Part shown: piece by piece, positions 1 through 9,267 of the stretch | Position numbering within the stretch: position 1 is the stretch's first letter | How the letters are laid out: each line of letters starts with the position of its first letter | Source of the DNA: Paractinoplanes brasiliensis | GTDB lineage: Bacteria > Actinomycetota > Actinomycetes > Mycobacteriales > Micromonosporaceae | Length of the DNA stretch: 64,000 nucleotides | Assembly: GCF_004362215.1 (NCBI RefSeq) | Contig: NZ_SNWR01000001.1 | Location: 2,296,001 to 2,360,000 of the forward strand | Direction: 5' to 3' | Translations under genes and position numbers: made by a program | The notes under the pieces: model-generated | Told to the model about the DNA's origin: nothing | The model's input: only the letters and a program-made list of their open reading frames with translations | Database searches by the model: none

Positions 1-1
1 G

Positions 2-2671
2 CTGACCGCCAAGCTCGGCTCCGACGCCACCGTCACCGGCGTGGTCGTCAAGCTCAACCCGGACGCCGCGTGGGGTCCGCGCACGCAGAGCATCCAGGTG
101 CTCGGCCGCGCGTCGGGCGCCTCGACGTTCACCTCGCTCAAGGCGCGCGCCGACTACGCGTTCGGCAGCGGCAACACGGTCACCATCCCGGTGTCCGGCC
201 GGGCCGCCGACGTGCAGCTGCAGTTCTTCAGCAACACCGGCGCGCCCGGCGGTCAGGTCGCCGAGCTGCAGGTGCTCGGATCGTGGGCCCCGAACCCGGA
301 CCTGGTCGTGACGGGCCTGTCCTGGAGCCCCGCCACACCCGACGAGTCCTCGACGATCACGGTGACGGCCACCGTACGCAACCTCGGCAGTGTCGCCTCG
401 GCGGCAACCACCGTCGATGTGCGGCTGGGCGGCAACACCGTGGGCAGCGCGAACGTCGGTGCGCTCGCCGCGGGCGCCTCGACCACCGTCACCGTCAACG
501 CGGGCCGCCGGGCGCAGGGCTCCTACCAGGTGTCCGCGGTTGTCGACCCGGCGGACACCGTGGCCGAGACCGACAACGCGAACAACACGCTGGTTTCCGG
601 CTCACCCCTGGTCGTCGCTCAGGCGCCCGGCCCCGACCTGCAGGTTCTCAGCGTCACCCCGAACCCGGCCAATCCCGCGGCCGGCACGGCGGTCACCTTT
701 GCGGTCGCCGTGAACAACCGGGGCACCAGCGCCGCGGCGGCCAGCGTGACCCGGGTGGCGGCCGGCAGCACCACGCTCAACGCGAACACCGGCACGATCG
801 CGGCCGGCGCCACGGTCACCGTCAACGTCGGTCCGTGGACGGCGAGCAGCGGCGGCGCGACCGTCACCGCCACCGCCGACGCCACCAACGTGATCGCCGA
901 GACCAACGAGAACAACAATTCCCGTACGCAGTCGATCGTGGTCGGGCGAGGCGCGGCCACCCCGTACGTGTCCTATGAGGCCGAAGCCGCCCGCTATCAG
1001 GGCGCCCTGGTCGAGGCGGACCCGCTGCGCACCTTCGGGCACACCAACTTCGGCACCGAGTCGTCGGGCCGCAAATCAGTGCGCCTGAACAGCACCGGCC
1101 AGTTCGTCGAGTTCACCTCGGTCAACCAGGCCAACTCGATCGTCGTTCGGAATTCGATCCCGGACGCCCCGAACGGCGGCGGCCAGAACGCGACGATCAG
1201 CCTGTACGCCAACGACCAGTTCGTGCAGAAACTGACACTCTCGTCGCGCAACAGCTGGCTGTACGGCACCACCGACGACACCGAGTCGCTTTCGAACACG
1301 CCGTCGGCGGACGCGCGCCGATTGTTCGACGAGTCGCACGCGCTGCTGTCCCAGTCGTACCCGGCCGGCACCCGCTTCAAGCTGCAGCGCGACTCTGGCG
1401 ACTCGGCATCGTTCTACATCATCGACCTGATCGACCTGGAACAAGTGGCCCCGGCGCTCAACCAGCCTGCCGGCTGCGTGTCCATCACCAATTACGGCGC
1501 GGCGCCGAACGACGGCATCGACGACACGGCGGCCATTCAGCGCGCGGTCACCGACGACGAGAACGGCGTGATCAGCTGCGTGTGGATCCCGGCCGGGCAA
1601 TGGCGTCAGGAGCAGAAAATCCTCTCGCCCGACCCGAACCGGGGCCAGTGGAACCAGAAAGGCATCCGGAACGTGGTCATCCGCGGCGCCGGCATGTGGC
1701 ACACGCAGCTCTCCACGAACACCGAGCCGCAGAACGTCGCCGGCAACATCAACCACCCGCACGAGGGCAACGTCGGGTTCGACATCGACGACAACACGCA
1801 GATCTCCGACCTGGCCGTCTTCGGCATGACCACGAACCGGGCGAACCGCGGCCACGGCATCAACGGCCGGCTCGGCAAGAACACGAAAATCAGCAACGTG
1901 TGGATCGAGCACGTCAACGTCGGCGCCTGGGTCGGCCGCGACTACTCCGACACGCCCGCCTATTGGAACCCGGGCGACGGGCTCGAGTTCAGCGGCATGC
2001 GTATCCGGAACACGTACGCCGACGGCATCAACTTCAGCAACGGCACACGCAACTCGCGGGTGTTCAATTCGACGTTCCGCACGACCGGTGACGACTCGCT
2101 GGCCGTGTGGGCGAACCCGAGGGTCCGCGACGCCTCGGCCGACTCCGCCAACAACAACCACTTCGTCAACAACACGGTGCAACTGCCGTGGCGGGCCAAC
2201 GGCATCGCCATCTACGGCGGCGCCGGCAATTCCGCCGAGAACAACCTGATCTACGACACGATGAACTACCCGGGCATCATGCTGGCCACCGACCACGACC
2301 CGCTGCCGTTCGGCGGGACGACGCTGCTCGCCAACAACGGCCTTTACCGGGCCGGCGGCGTGTTCTGGAACGAGGATCAGGAATTCGGGGCGATCACTCT
2401 CTTCCCGCAGGGCAAGGACATCACCGGCGTGACGATCCGCGACACCGAGATCCTCGACTCCACCTACGACGGGATCCAGTTCAAGACCGGCGGCGGCAAC
2501 ATGCCGAACGTCGCCATCACCAACGTCCGCATCGACAAGTCCAACAACGGCGCGGGAATTCTCGCCATGAGCGGCGCCCGCGGCAACGCCGTCCTCACCA
2601 ACGTGAACATCACGAACTCGGCCGACGGCGATGTCGTCATCCAGCCGGGCTCGCAATTCCGCATCAACTGA
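2..2671 (+). CDS. Secreted GH87-type alpha-1,3-glucanase/mycodextranase with CARDB and CBM modules (5' partial)
   Basis: The reading frame is open at the left edge, so the signal peptide and first residues lie outside the window; 889 residues are visible. Order: a discoidin-like beta domain (about 1-95), two CARDB-type repeats (about 100-205 and 210-315, each opening with PDL and closing near NENNN/DNANN), a CBM35-like module beginning YEAEAARYQG (about 325-490), then a right-handed parallel beta-helix of GH87/pectate-lyase type to the end. The helix contains ADGIN and, 23 residues later, GDDSLAVW; this Asp plus Asp-Asp arrangement matches the catalytic triad known in GH87 alpha-1,3-glucanases. 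Likely role: extracellular hydrolysis of fungal or bacterial alpha-1,3-glucan. Exact substrate (alpha-1,3-glucan versus mixed nigeran) cannot be told from sequence. Confidence 0.8.
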   Translation: MTAKLGSDATVTGVVVKLNPDAAWGPRTQSIQVLGRASGASTFTSLKARADYAFGSGNTVTIPVSGRAADVQLQFFSNTGAPGGQVAELQVLGSWAPNPDLVVTGLSWSPATPDESSTITVTATVRNLGSVASAATTVDVRLGGNTVGSANVGALAAGASTTVTVNAGRRAQGSYQVSAVVDPADTVAETDNANNTLVSGSPLVVAQAPGPDLQVLSVTPNPANPAAGTAVTFAVAVNNRGTSAAAASVTRVAAGSTTLNANTGTIAAGATVTVNVGPWTASSGGATVTATADATNVIAETNENNNSRTQSIVVGRGAATPYVSYEAEAARYQGALVEADPLRTFGHTNFGTESSGRKSVRLNSTGQFVEFTSVNQANSIVVRNSIPDAPNGGGQNATISLYANDQFVQKLTLSSRNSWLYGTTDDTESLSNTPSADARRLFDESHALLSQSYPAGTRFKLQRDSGDSASFYIIDLIDLEQVAPALNQPAGCVSITNYGAAPNDGIDDTAAIQRAVTDDENGVISCVWIPAGQWRQEQKILSPDPNRGQWNQKGIRNVVIRGAGMWHTQLSTNTEPQNVAGNINHPHEGNVGFDIDDNTQISDLAVFGMTTNRANRGHGINGRLGKNTKISNVWIEHVNVGAWVGRDYSDTPAYWNPGDGLEFSGMRIRNTYADGINFSNGTRNSRVFNSTFRTTGDDSLAVWANPRVRDASADSANNNHFVNNTVQLPWRANGIAIYGGAGNSAENNLIYDTMNYPGIMLATDHDPLPFGGTTLLANNGLYRAGGVFWNEDQEFGAITLFPQGKDITGVTIRDTEILDSTYDGIQFKTGGGNMPNVAITNVRIDKSNNGAGILAMSGARGNAVLTNVNITNSADGDVVIQPGSQFRIN

Positions 2672-2724
2672 TTTCCGTGACATCGGCGGTGTTCGGCTCC
2701 CGGGCCGGACACCGCCAATTCACA

Positions 2725-2832
2725 CGTACGCCTCGTCACCTCCCACCACCGCACCGGCGCCGAACCGGGGGTTCCTCGCGGCCCGGTCGGTGGTCACGCC
2801 GCGTAGCGCGGGCTCCGGCCGTGGCGGGTGGT
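2725..2832 (-). repeat. ~105-bp extragenic repeat, left copy (inverted relative to 4675-4779)
   Basis: Bases 2725-2746 (CGTACGCCTCGTCACCTCCC and following) and 2807-2832 (GCGGGCTCCGGCCGTGGCGG and following) reappear as reverse complements at 4758-4779 and 4675-4700. The ends are conserved and the middle diverges. The 299-bp gap between the glucanase stop and the next start holds this repeat and nothing else I can recognise. Confidence 0.75.
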
Positions 2833-2970
2833 TGCGCTCGACGCGGTCCCGCCCGCTCCACGGCTCGGCTCGGGCGGTGTGTTCAGCGGCGAGGCCGACG
2901 GTGGATGCCGTTTGTCCGGGCGATCCCGGGGTAACCGCGCCGTCCAGGGTGAACGGACGGAAGGACTCTC

Positions 2971-3120
2971 ATGACCGACGAGCACGAGATCGACCGGGGC
3001 GCTGCCGAAGAGGGTGCGGGCAGCCCGCTGACCCCCACCGAGGTCCAGGCGAGCCGGCGGCCACCGTCGGAGCCGGACCCGGAGCGCTTCCCGTCGGGTG
3101 ACGACCGTGAGGCCGAGTAA
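2971..3120 (+). CDS. Small acidic hypothetical protein, 49 aa
   Basis: ATG at 2971 is preceded by GGAAGGAC. The product (MTDEHEIDRG..., ending DDREAE) is hydrophilic, proline- and glutamate-rich, with no membrane segment and no recognised domain. Its end overlaps the start of the DUF2243 gene, so the two are probably translated together. Unstructured; function unknown. Confidence 0.6.
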   Translation: MTDEHEIDRGAAEEGAGSPLTPTEVQASRRPPSEPDPERFPSGDDREAE

Positions 3121-3550
3121 CACCGTCTCGGGGGCGCTGCTCGGGCTGGGGGTCGCGGCGTTCGCCGACGAGACCGTGTTCCACCAGTTGCTGCACTGGC
3201 ACCACTTCTACGACAAGTCGACTCCCGCGGTCGGGCTGGTCTCCGACGGCGTCTTCCACGCGGTCAGCTTCTTCGCCGCGGTGGCGTCGCTGTTCCTGCT
3301 GGCGTCGCTGCGGCGGACCGGCTCGTGGCAGCCCCGGCGCTGGTGGGGCGCGTTGCTCACGGCGGCCGGGGTGTTCCAGCTCTACGACGGGACCGTGCAG
3401 CACAAGCTCCTGCGGCTGCACCAGATCCGCTACGACGTGGACGTCACCCCGTACGACTGGACGTGGAACATCATCGCCGTCGCGCTGATCGTCGCCGGGG
3501 TGGTGCTGCTGGCCCGCTCGCGCACCGACCGCGTCGCGGAACCGGCTTGA
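3098..3550 (+). CDS. DUF2243 family four-helix membrane protein
   Basis: 150 aa from GTG 3098; an in-frame GTG at 3107 gives the more typical RPSNTVSGALLGLG N-terminus and is an equally good start. Four hydrophobic helices with conserved His residues (FHQLLHWHHFYD near the first helix, DGTVQHKLLRLHQIR in the third) are characteristic of DUF2243, a family that often sits beside CtaG-type proteins. The stop TGA overlaps the TTG start of the next gene. A role in copper or cytochrome oxidase assembly is suggested only by that neighbour. Confidence 0.75.
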   Translation: MTTVRPSNTVSGALLGLGVAAFADETVFHQLLHWHHFYDKSTPAVGLVSDGVFHAVSFFAAVASLFLLASLRRTGSWQPRRWWGALLTAAGVFQLYDGTVQHKLLRLHQIRYDVDVTPYDWTWNIIAVALIVAGVVLLARSRTDRVAEPA

Positions 3551-4293
3551 TCGCGCTGCTGATCGCTGCTGCCCTCGTCTACGCGGGGGCGGTGTTCCGG
3601 CTGCGCCGCCGTGGCGTGGACTGGCCGCCGGGCCGGGCGCTCGCCTGGTATCTGGGCATCGCCGCCGCCGTGGCCGTGCCGGGGCACGCGCACACGTTCC
3701 GCGACCACATGATCGGGCACCTCGTGCTCGGGATGGGCGCGCCGCTGCTGCTCGTGCTCGCCCGGCCCGTGACGCTGGCATTGCGCGCCCTGCCCGTACG
3801 AGCAGCCCGCCGCCTGGCCCGGGCGCTGCGCAGCCGCCCGGTCGTCGTGCTGACCCATCCCGTGACGGCGGGAGTCCTCGACGCCGGCGGACTCGTCGTT
3901 CTCTACACCACCGGCCTGCACTCGGGCGGTTTCCTCGTCGGCCTGCACCTGCTGCTCACCGGCTACCTCTTCACCGCCGCCGCCGTCGGCCGCGACCCCG
4001 CCCCGCACCGCCCCGGCCCGGCCGTCCGGTCGGCCGTGCTGATCGCCTTCATCGCGGTCCACGGCATCCTCGCCAAGCATCTGTACGGCCACCCGCCACC
4101 GGGAGTACCCGCCGCCGAAGCCGAGCAGGCCGCCCAGCTCATGTACTACGGCGGCGACCTGCTGCACCTGGCCGTCATCGTGCTGCTCTGCCGCGAGCTG
4201 TTCCCCTCCCCCACCCGGGCGTGGCGCCTGCCGCCCAGCCCCGCCCCGGCCGCGTGCCACAACTCCCCGGTCACCGCCAAGTCCTCCGCCTGA
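3547..4293 (+). CDS. Cytochrome c oxidase assembly protein, caa3 CtaG-like
   Basis: TTG start at 3547 overlaps the DUF2243 stop (TTGA), giving 248 aa. The protein is almost entirely transmembrane (about 6-7 helices) with the family's histidine-rich signature: HAHTFRDHMIGHLVLGMGAPLL in the second/third helix region, VHGILAKHLYG, and LLHLAVI near the end. CtaG-like proteins are needed for CuB insertion in caa3 oxidases in Bacillus; in actinobacteria the same family is often found away from oxidase genes, as here. The C-terminal tail after the last helix is Pro-rich and probably cytosolic. Confidence 0.8.
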   Translation: MIALLIAAALVYAGAVFRLRRRGVDWPPGRALAWYLGIAAAVAVPGHAHTFRDHMIGHLVLGMGAPLLLVLARPVTLALRALPVRAARRLARALRSRPVVVLTHPVTAGVLDAGGLVVLYTTGLHSGGFLVGLHLLLTGYLFTAAAVGRDPAPHRPGPAVRSAVLIAFIAVHGILAKHLYGHPPPGVPAAEAEQAAQLMYYGGDLLHLAVIVLLCRELFPSPTRAWRLPPSPAPAACHNSPVTAKSSA

Positions 4294-4362
4294 TCGCGCG
4301 GCGTTCGATTGGTGACCGGTTCGCGGACGTTTTCGCCGGCTCGGACGGGGAATTCGACGATC

Positions 4363-4671
4363 ATGCAGCCTGAGACTCCGACGCAGCCGTTGCCGATCGC
4401 CCGGGTGAACGTGGGCATGACCGTTGCCGACTCGGCCGGGGAGGAGGTCGGCACCGTGACGGCCGTGCAGATGCCGGGGACGGATGTGCGGCCCGACCTG
4501 CCGGCCGGGGTCGCCGAGCACCTGATGGCGGCCGGGTACCTGCGCATCGACGGCACGGGACTGCTCTCCAACGACGTCTACGCGGCCGGTGACGAGATCG
4601 CCGAGTCGGTCGAGGGCGAACCCGCCACGGTCACCCTGAACGTCTTGCGGGAAGACCTCGCGCGCGCCTGA
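4363..4671 (+). CDS. DUF2171/PRC-barrel-like small protein
   Basis: 102 aa from ATG 4363 (an upstream in-frame start at 4309 adds an unconserved leader). VNVGMTVADSAGEEVGTVTAV followed by a YLRID...LSNDVYAAGDEI segment is the small beta-barrel pattern seen in DUF2171 and PRC-barrel proteins. No signal peptide. Such proteins are common stress-associated cytosolic proteins of unknown function in actinobacteria. Confidence 0.6.
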   Translation: MQPETPTQPLPIARVNVGMTVADSAGEEVGTVTAVQMPGTDVRPDLPAGVAEHLMAAGYLRIDGTGLLSNDVYAAGDEIAESVEGEPATVTLNVLREDLARA

Positions 4672-4674
4672 GTG

Positions 4675-4779
4675 ACCACCCGCCACGGCCGGAGCCCGCG
4701 TTACGGCCTTGCGGCCCGCCTGGGTCGCGAGGGGCGGCGAGTTCCGGCGTTGCTTCTGTGGGAGGTGACGAGGCGTACG
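4675..4779 (+). repeat. ~105-bp extragenic repeat, right copy (inverted relative to 2725-2832)
   Basis: Starts 4 bases after the preceding stop. Its outer segments 4675-4700 and 4758-4779 are reverse complements of 2807-2832 and 2725-2746. It lies directly downstream of the 2971-4671 cluster, with the other copy directly upstream. Confidence 0.75.
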
Positions 4780-4864
4780 GGATGGCTTGTGGGGTGGTCT
4801 GTCACGGGTTGCGCCGATGACATATCGTGCCGGAGTGGTTGCCTTGCGTCACTCTGGAGGGTTG

Positions 4865-5707
4865 ATGGCTCGCCGCTGGCATGTGGGCGCGTTCGGGGTT
4901 ATGGCGGTTTTCGCGCTGGCCTGTGAGGCGGGCGCGGGTGGCGCGGGAGGATCGGAGCCGACGGGGGCGCCGCCCAAGGGGTATCCGTCGTCGATGGCGG
5001 CGCTCGGCGACTCGATCACGGCGGGTTTCGGCAGCTGCGGGGCGTTCCTGGTGTGCGGGCGCAACTCGTGGGCGACGGGCACGGCCGACGCGGTGGACAG
5101 CCATTACCGGCGGATCCTGGCGAAGAACCCGCGGATCAGGGCGAAGGCGCGCAACTTCGCGCGGCCGGGAGCCAGGGCCGGCGATCTGCCCGGGCAGGTG
5201 GCGCAGGCGATCGACATGAAGGCCCAGTACGTGACGATCCTGATCGGGGCCAACGACGCCTGCGCGGGGTCGACCGCCGCGATGACTTCGGTGAGCACGT
5301 TCCGCAGCCGCGTCGACCGGGGGCTGAACCGGCTCAAGAAGGGCCTGCCCAAGGCGGACGTGCTGGTCGTCGGCATCCCGGACGTGTACCGGCTGTGGCA
5401 GCAGGGCCGCAAGAACGATCGCGCGGTGCGGGCGTGGCAGCGGTTCGACACCTGCCAGTCGATGCTGGCCGACCCGACCTCGACCGACGACGCCGACAAC
5501 AAGCGGCGGCGGGACGTGCGGGCCCGGATCAACGACTACAACGACGAGCTGGCCGAGGCGTGCGCGAAGTACGGCAGCCGGTGCCGCTGGGACGACGACG
5601 TGCACGAGGCCGGTTTCAGCCTCGACCTCGTCAACCAGGTCGACTTCTTCCACCCGGACGCGGAAGGCCAGGCCGAACTGGCTGACCTGACGTACGGATT
5701 CAAATAG
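4865..5707 (+). CDS. SGNH/GDSL-family hydrolase, putative lipoprotein
   Basis: 280 aa from ATG 4865, preceded by CTGGAGGGTTG; longer in-frame starts lack an RBS. The N-terminus MARRWHVGAFGVMAVFALAC has a hydrophobic stretch ending in a lipobox-like LAC. SGNH blocks: ALGDSITAG (nucleophile Ser), a Gly block in FARPGARAGDL, ILIGANDAC (Asn) and DFFHPDAEG (Asp-His). Expected to be a surface-anchored esterase or lipase of the SEST type; four further Cys residues suggest disulfides. Substrate unknown. Confidence 0.85.
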   Translation: MARRWHVGAFGVMAVFALACEAGAGGAGGSEPTGAPPKGYPSSMAALGDSITAGFGSCGAFLVCGRNSWATGTADAVDSHYRRILAKNPRIRAKARNFARPGARAGDLPGQVAQAIDMKAQYVTILIGANDACAGSTAAMTSVSTFRSRVDRGLNRLKKGLPKADVLVVGIPDVYRLWQQGRKNDRAVRAWQRFDTCQSMLADPTSTDDADNKRRRDVRARINDYNDELAEACAKYGSRCRWDDDVHEAGFSLDLVNQVDFFHPDAEGQAELADLTYGFK

Positions 5708-5766
5708 TCTGCAACCCTTTACCGCCCCGGCGCCGACATAGAGGCAACAGGACGGGGAGGAACCGG

Positions 5767-6279
5767 ATGCGGGCCGACAAGGACCGGGATTACGTCGAAT
5801 ACGTGCGGGTGCGGCTGCCGCGCCTGCATCGCATGGCGTACATGCTCTGCTCGGACGCGCACCAGGCCGACGACATCGTGCAAGCCACGCTCACCGCGCT
5901 CTACGTGCACTGGCGCCGGGCAACCACGGCCGACAACATCGACGGGTACGTGCACCGGATCATGGTGCGGCGCTACCTGGACGAGCGTCGCCGCCGGTGG
6001 TCGCGGGTGCTGCTGGGCGATCACGTGCCGGAGGTGGCCGAGGCGGCGCCGGGAGCCGACAACGGGTACGGCGACCGGGACGCGTTGGCCACCGCTCTGC
6101 GCAAGCTGCCGAAGGGGCAGCGGGCCGTGGTGGTGCTGCGCTATTTCGGCGACCTGACCGTCGAGCAGACGGCCGAGGCGCTGGGTTGTTCGACGGGCAA
6201 CGTCAAGAGCCAGTGCGCTCGTGGGCTGGCCACTCTCCGCGCGACGATGGCCCCGGTGGCCGAAAGGGAGCGGTCGTGA
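5767..6279 (+). CDS. ECF sigma factor, actinobacterial SigE-family type
   Basis: 170 aa from ATG 5767 with GGGGAGGAACC upstream. Region 2 (DYVEYVRVRLPRLHRMAYML, then HQADDIVQATLTALY) and region 4 (LPKGQRAVVVLRYFGDLTVEQTAEALG, then STGNVKSQCARGLATLR) are both complete. The stop overlaps the GTG of the next gene, which encodes its likely membrane-bound partner. The 60-bp upstream gap has room for a single promoter; self-regulation is likely but not demonstrable here. Confidence 0.9.
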   Translation: MRADKDRDYVEYVRVRLPRLHRMAYMLCSDAHQADDIVQATLTALYVHWRRATTADNIDGYVHRIMVRRYLDERRRRWSRVLLGDHVPEVAEAAPGADNGYGDRDALATALRKLPKGQRAVVVLRYFGDLTVEQTAEALGCSTGNVKSQCARGLATLRATMAPVAERERS

Positions 6280-7424
6280 ACAACGACGAACAGCAACTGC
6301 GGGAGCGGCTCGAGGCGATGACGGCGCCGACCAGCCGGCTCGAGGCCGAAACCCTGCTGCAGGCGGGCCGGCGCCGGTCCTTTCGCCGCCGCTCGTGGCA
6401 GGCGGCGAGCGGGGTGGCGCTCGCAACCGGACTTGTGGTGGCGGTGCCCATCGCGCTGAGGACGCCGGACGCACCGGATCCGGTGATCGTGGCCGACAAG
6501 CCGACGCAGTCGGCGGCGGCGAAGGTGAAATGCAGGTCGACTCCCCTTCCGGTGCCGAAGGGCGCCAAGGAGGCCACGGCCGAGGGCGTCGACCCCACCG
6601 GGCGGTACATCATCGGGCACGATTCAAAGGGGCAGGACTTCCTGCCGATCCTGTGGACCGACGGCGTGCCGCAGCGGCTGCCCCAGGTCGAGGACTCGGT
6701 GCAGCTGACGACGGTGAACGCGAGCGGCGTGGTGGCCGGCCTGGCGACCTCGGACAACGAGGAGTACGCCTTCCGCTACGAGAACGGGCAGTACACCCGG
6801 CTCAAGACGCCGCCGGGCCAGTGGACGATCTATCCGTGGCCGACGATGAACGCCGCCGGTGACATCGTCATCAACGCCGAGCCCAAGGGCAACAGCGGGG
6901 GCAAGGACAGCATCGCGCTGTACTGGAAGGCGGGCACGACCGAGGCGGTCACGCTGCCGCTGCCCACGGAGGCCAACGTCTACGACATCACCGACGACGG
7001 CCTGATCGTCGGCGGCAAGTATGTGAAGGGCGAGGCGCGCGAGGCGTACGCGTGGGACCTCTCCGGCAAGGGCACCAAGCTGGACACGCCGTCGGGCACC
7101 AAGTCGGTCGCATACGCCGTCGAGGGCGACTGGGCCACCGGCGGTCTGTGGCGCGGCGACGAGGACGCCAAGGTGGGGCTCTGGAACGTGCGGACGGGCA
7201 AGCGCACCGCGGTCGACGGCTCGGGGCCGGGTGACGCCGTCAACCGGGACTCCTGGGTCGTGGCGGCGGGCGCGGCGTACCGCGACGGCAAGCGGCTCGA
7301 CCTGGACGCGCCCAAGGGGCAGGAAGTGTTCGTACGCGGGGTCTCGAACACGGGTGTGATCGTGGGCGTCACGCGGGCGCCCGTCGGCAACGAGCAGTAC
7401 GGCCCGAAGACGTGGAAGTGCTGA
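6276..7424 (+). CDS. Membrane-anchored anti-sigma-like protein with extracytoplasmic HAF-type repeats
   Basis: GTG 6276 overlaps the sigma factor stop (GTGA), so the two are translationally coupled. 382 aa: about 45 cytosolic residues with a basic RRRSFRRRSW patch, one TM helix (ASGVALATGLVVAVPIAL), then a beta-rich domain with recurring blocks such as AEGVDPTGRYIIGH, VNASGVVAGLATS, MNAAGDIVINAE and VSNTGVIVGV. These resemble HAF/YVTN-type repeats. The short cytosolic part may bind the sigma factor, but no zinc-binding HxxxCxxC motif is present, so the anti-sigma role rests on position alone. Confidence 0.65.
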   Translation: MNNDEQQLRERLEAMTAPTSRLEAETLLQAGRRRSFRRRSWQAASGVALATGLVVAVPIALRTPDAPDPVIVADKPTQSAAAKVKCRSTPLPVPKGAKEATAEGVDPTGRYIIGHDSKGQDFLPILWTDGVPQRLPQVEDSVQLTTVNASGVVAGLATSDNEEYAFRYENGQYTRLKTPPGQWTIYPWPTMNAAGDIVINAEPKGNSGGKDSIALYWKAGTTEAVTLPLPTEANVYDITDDGLIVGGKYVKGEAREAYAWDLSGKGTKLDTPSGTKSVAYAVEGDWATGGLWRGDEDAKVGLWNVRTGKRTAVDGSGPGDAVNRDSWVVAAGAAYRDGKRLDLDAPKGQEVFVRGVSNTGVIVGVTRAPVGNEQYGPKTWKC

Positions 7425-7428
7425 CGCC

Positions 7429-8502
7429 TTAGCGGCGGCGGGATGGTGGGGCGGCCCAGACGAACCGGGGCGCGGCGGCCGGCAAGGCCAGGGCGCGGTA
7501 GCTCGGCTCGACCGGCCGTCCCCTGTCCGGCGGGCGCCAGATCGGCGGCGGGCCCCACCAGATGACCCGATCGCCGGTCGGCTGAGGCAGCACGGGCAGC
7601 GGCGGCGCGCCCAGCGCGTGGCGGGGCGCCTGGGGCGGCAGGGCCTTGGACGGCTCCTCGGCCGCCTCGACATGGGTGGCGTGAGTCGCGGGGGCGGTGG
7701 CCAGCACGATCGCCGCCCCGACGGTGCAGGCGCAGGCGATGCCCGCGGGCAGCAGCCAGCCGTCGCGAACGGTGTCACCCAGGAACGCGACGGCCACGAT
7801 GGACGGCGCCATCACCTCGGCCGTCCAGTGGATCGCGGTGACCGGGCCGACGTCGCCGTGCTGCAGGGCATGCGCGTACAGGGTCATGCCGGTGCCGGCG
7901 AAGACCAGCAGCGCGGCGGTCAACGGCTCGGTGACCAGGATCAGCCCGGTCTCGCCGGCGCTCGCGCCCGCGGGGATCGGCAGCGAACGGCCGACCAGGG
8001 CCGCGCCGCCCAGCGACAGGCCGGCGCAGGCCGCGATGACCCCGCCGGGCGCGTCCACCTTGACCGCGCCGTAACCCACCAGCACCATCGCGGCGGCCGC
8101 ACCGCAGAGCGCGAAACGCAGCTCGCCGGGGGTGTGCACCTCGTGCTGCGGGGCGGCCGAGAAAGCCAGGAAGGTCAGCGAGACGATGGTGACCAGGATT
8201 GCTGCCGAGTCTCGGCGGCGCAGGCGGGAACCGAGCCAGATGCGGGCGCCGAGCACAGTCAGCGCGAGCGAGCCGGCCAGGATCGACTCGACGACATAGA
8301 CCGCGAGCTGCTGCAACGCGATGATCGCGCCGACCCAGGCCAGGATGTCGAAGAAGATGCCGGCCAGGTAGAGCGGGTGGGCCATCGTCTGGGCCGTGCC
8401 CCGGCTGCGGCGGGCGCCGACGGCCTGCAGAATCGAGGCGGTCGCGTAACAGAGCGAGCCGAAGATGGTGATCGCCAGCGCGAACCACCCGGCCCCGGTC
8501 AT
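7429..8502 (-). CDS. DMT/EamA-like ten-helix membrane protein with proline-rich tail
   Basis: 357 aa. About nine or ten hydrophobic helices span residues 5-275 in two similar halves, a layout typical of DMT superfamily exporters and of the actinobacterial integral-membrane family related to them. The last ~80 residues are cytosolic, rich in Pro, Ala, Trp and Arg (VIWWGPPPIWRPPDRG), with no known domain. It converges on the previous gene with only 4 bases between the stops. Substrate unknown. Confidence 0.6.
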   Translation of the reverse strand: MTGAGWFALAITIFGSLCYATASILQAVGARRSRGTAQTMAHPLYLAGIFFDILAWVGAIIALQQLAVYVVESILAGSLALTVLGARIWLGSRLRRRDSAAILVTIVSLTFLAFSAAPQHEVHTPGELRFALCGAAAAMVLVGYGAVKVDAPGGVIAACAGLSLGGAALVGRSLPIPAGASAGETGLILVTEPLTAALLVFAGTGMTLYAHALQHGDVGPVTAIHWTAEVMAPSIVAVAFLGDTVRDGWLLPAGIACACTVGAAIVLATAPATHATHVEAAEEPSKALPPQAPRHALGAPPLPVLPQPTGDRVIWWGPPPIWRPPDRGRPVEPSYRALALPAAAPRFVWAAPPSRRR

Positions 8503-8574
8503 TGCCGGGACCAGACGCCATGACGCTGTGTCGATCGAGCAACCACGATTTGATGATATGCGGGCGGACCGGTT

Positions 8575-9267
8575 CTAGATAGTGGCCGTGGCGAGAACCT
8601 GACCCGCGTACGTCTCCACCTGCACCGCCGCCACGTCGGCCGGAGCCACCAGCGCGCTGCCGTCGACAGTGGTGCCCTCACTCGCGCCGGTCTCGCTGAC
8701 CAGCCAGCTCCCGGCGAACTCACGGCGGCCGTCGCTCGCCACCACGAACAGGCGGCACTGCGAACCGGCCGGCACCCCGGCCACGGTGGCGCTGAGCCGC
8801 ACCCAGCCCGCCGCCGGGGTCAGGGTCACGTTCATCGCCGTTCCCGTCGCGCGGTCGAGCGCCGTCAGCACCCGGGGCGCGGGCGCGCTCGCCGCCGCCA
8901 CCACCGGCGCGTCCGTCGTGGGGGCGGCGCCGGAACGACCCACGTACAGGCCGCCCGCCAGCGCGACCACGGCCGCCGCGACCCCGGCCAGCGTCCACAG
9001 CGCGCCACGCCGCCGGGCATGGCTGCGGCCCTCCTCGCGTACCTGGTTCAAGGTGCGGCGCAGAAGCAGGTCACCGTCGGGCGGCGGGCCCTCCAGGAAC
9101 GCCTCCGGCGGGATCTCGCCCAGCCGCTCCTCCATCTCGCGCAGGTCGCCCAGCTCGCGACGGCACTGCGGGCAGTCCTCGACGTGGGCGTGCACGGCCG
9201 CCCACTCGTCGTCGTCGAGAACACCCAGGGCGTACGCCCCGAGCTGCTCGGTCTGGTGCCCGTTCAT
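8575..9267 (-). CDS. Anti-sigma factor with N-terminal zinc-finger (zf-HC2/RskA type)
   Basis: 230 aa. The N-terminus holds HAHVEDCPQCRREL, the H-x3-C-x2-C ZAS motif that grips ECF sigma factors. A single TM helix (LWTLAGVAAAVVALAGGLYV, about residues 90-112) is followed by an extracytoplasmic RskA-like beta domain (about 120-230). It overlaps the sigma gene by 4 bases. It should hold the adjacent sigma factor at the membrane until regulated proteolysis. Confidence 0.88.
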   Translation of the reverse strand: MNGHQTEQLGAYALGVLDDDEWAAVHAHVEDCPQCRRELGDLREMEERLGEIPPEAFLEGPPPDGDLLLRRTLNQVREEGRSHARRRGALWTLAGVAAAVVALAGGLYVGRSGAAPTTDAPVVAAASAPAPRVLTALDRATGTAMNVTLTPAAGWVRLSATVAGVPAGSQCRLFVVASDGRREFAGSWLVSETGASEGTTVDGSALVAPADVAAVQVETYAGQVLATATI

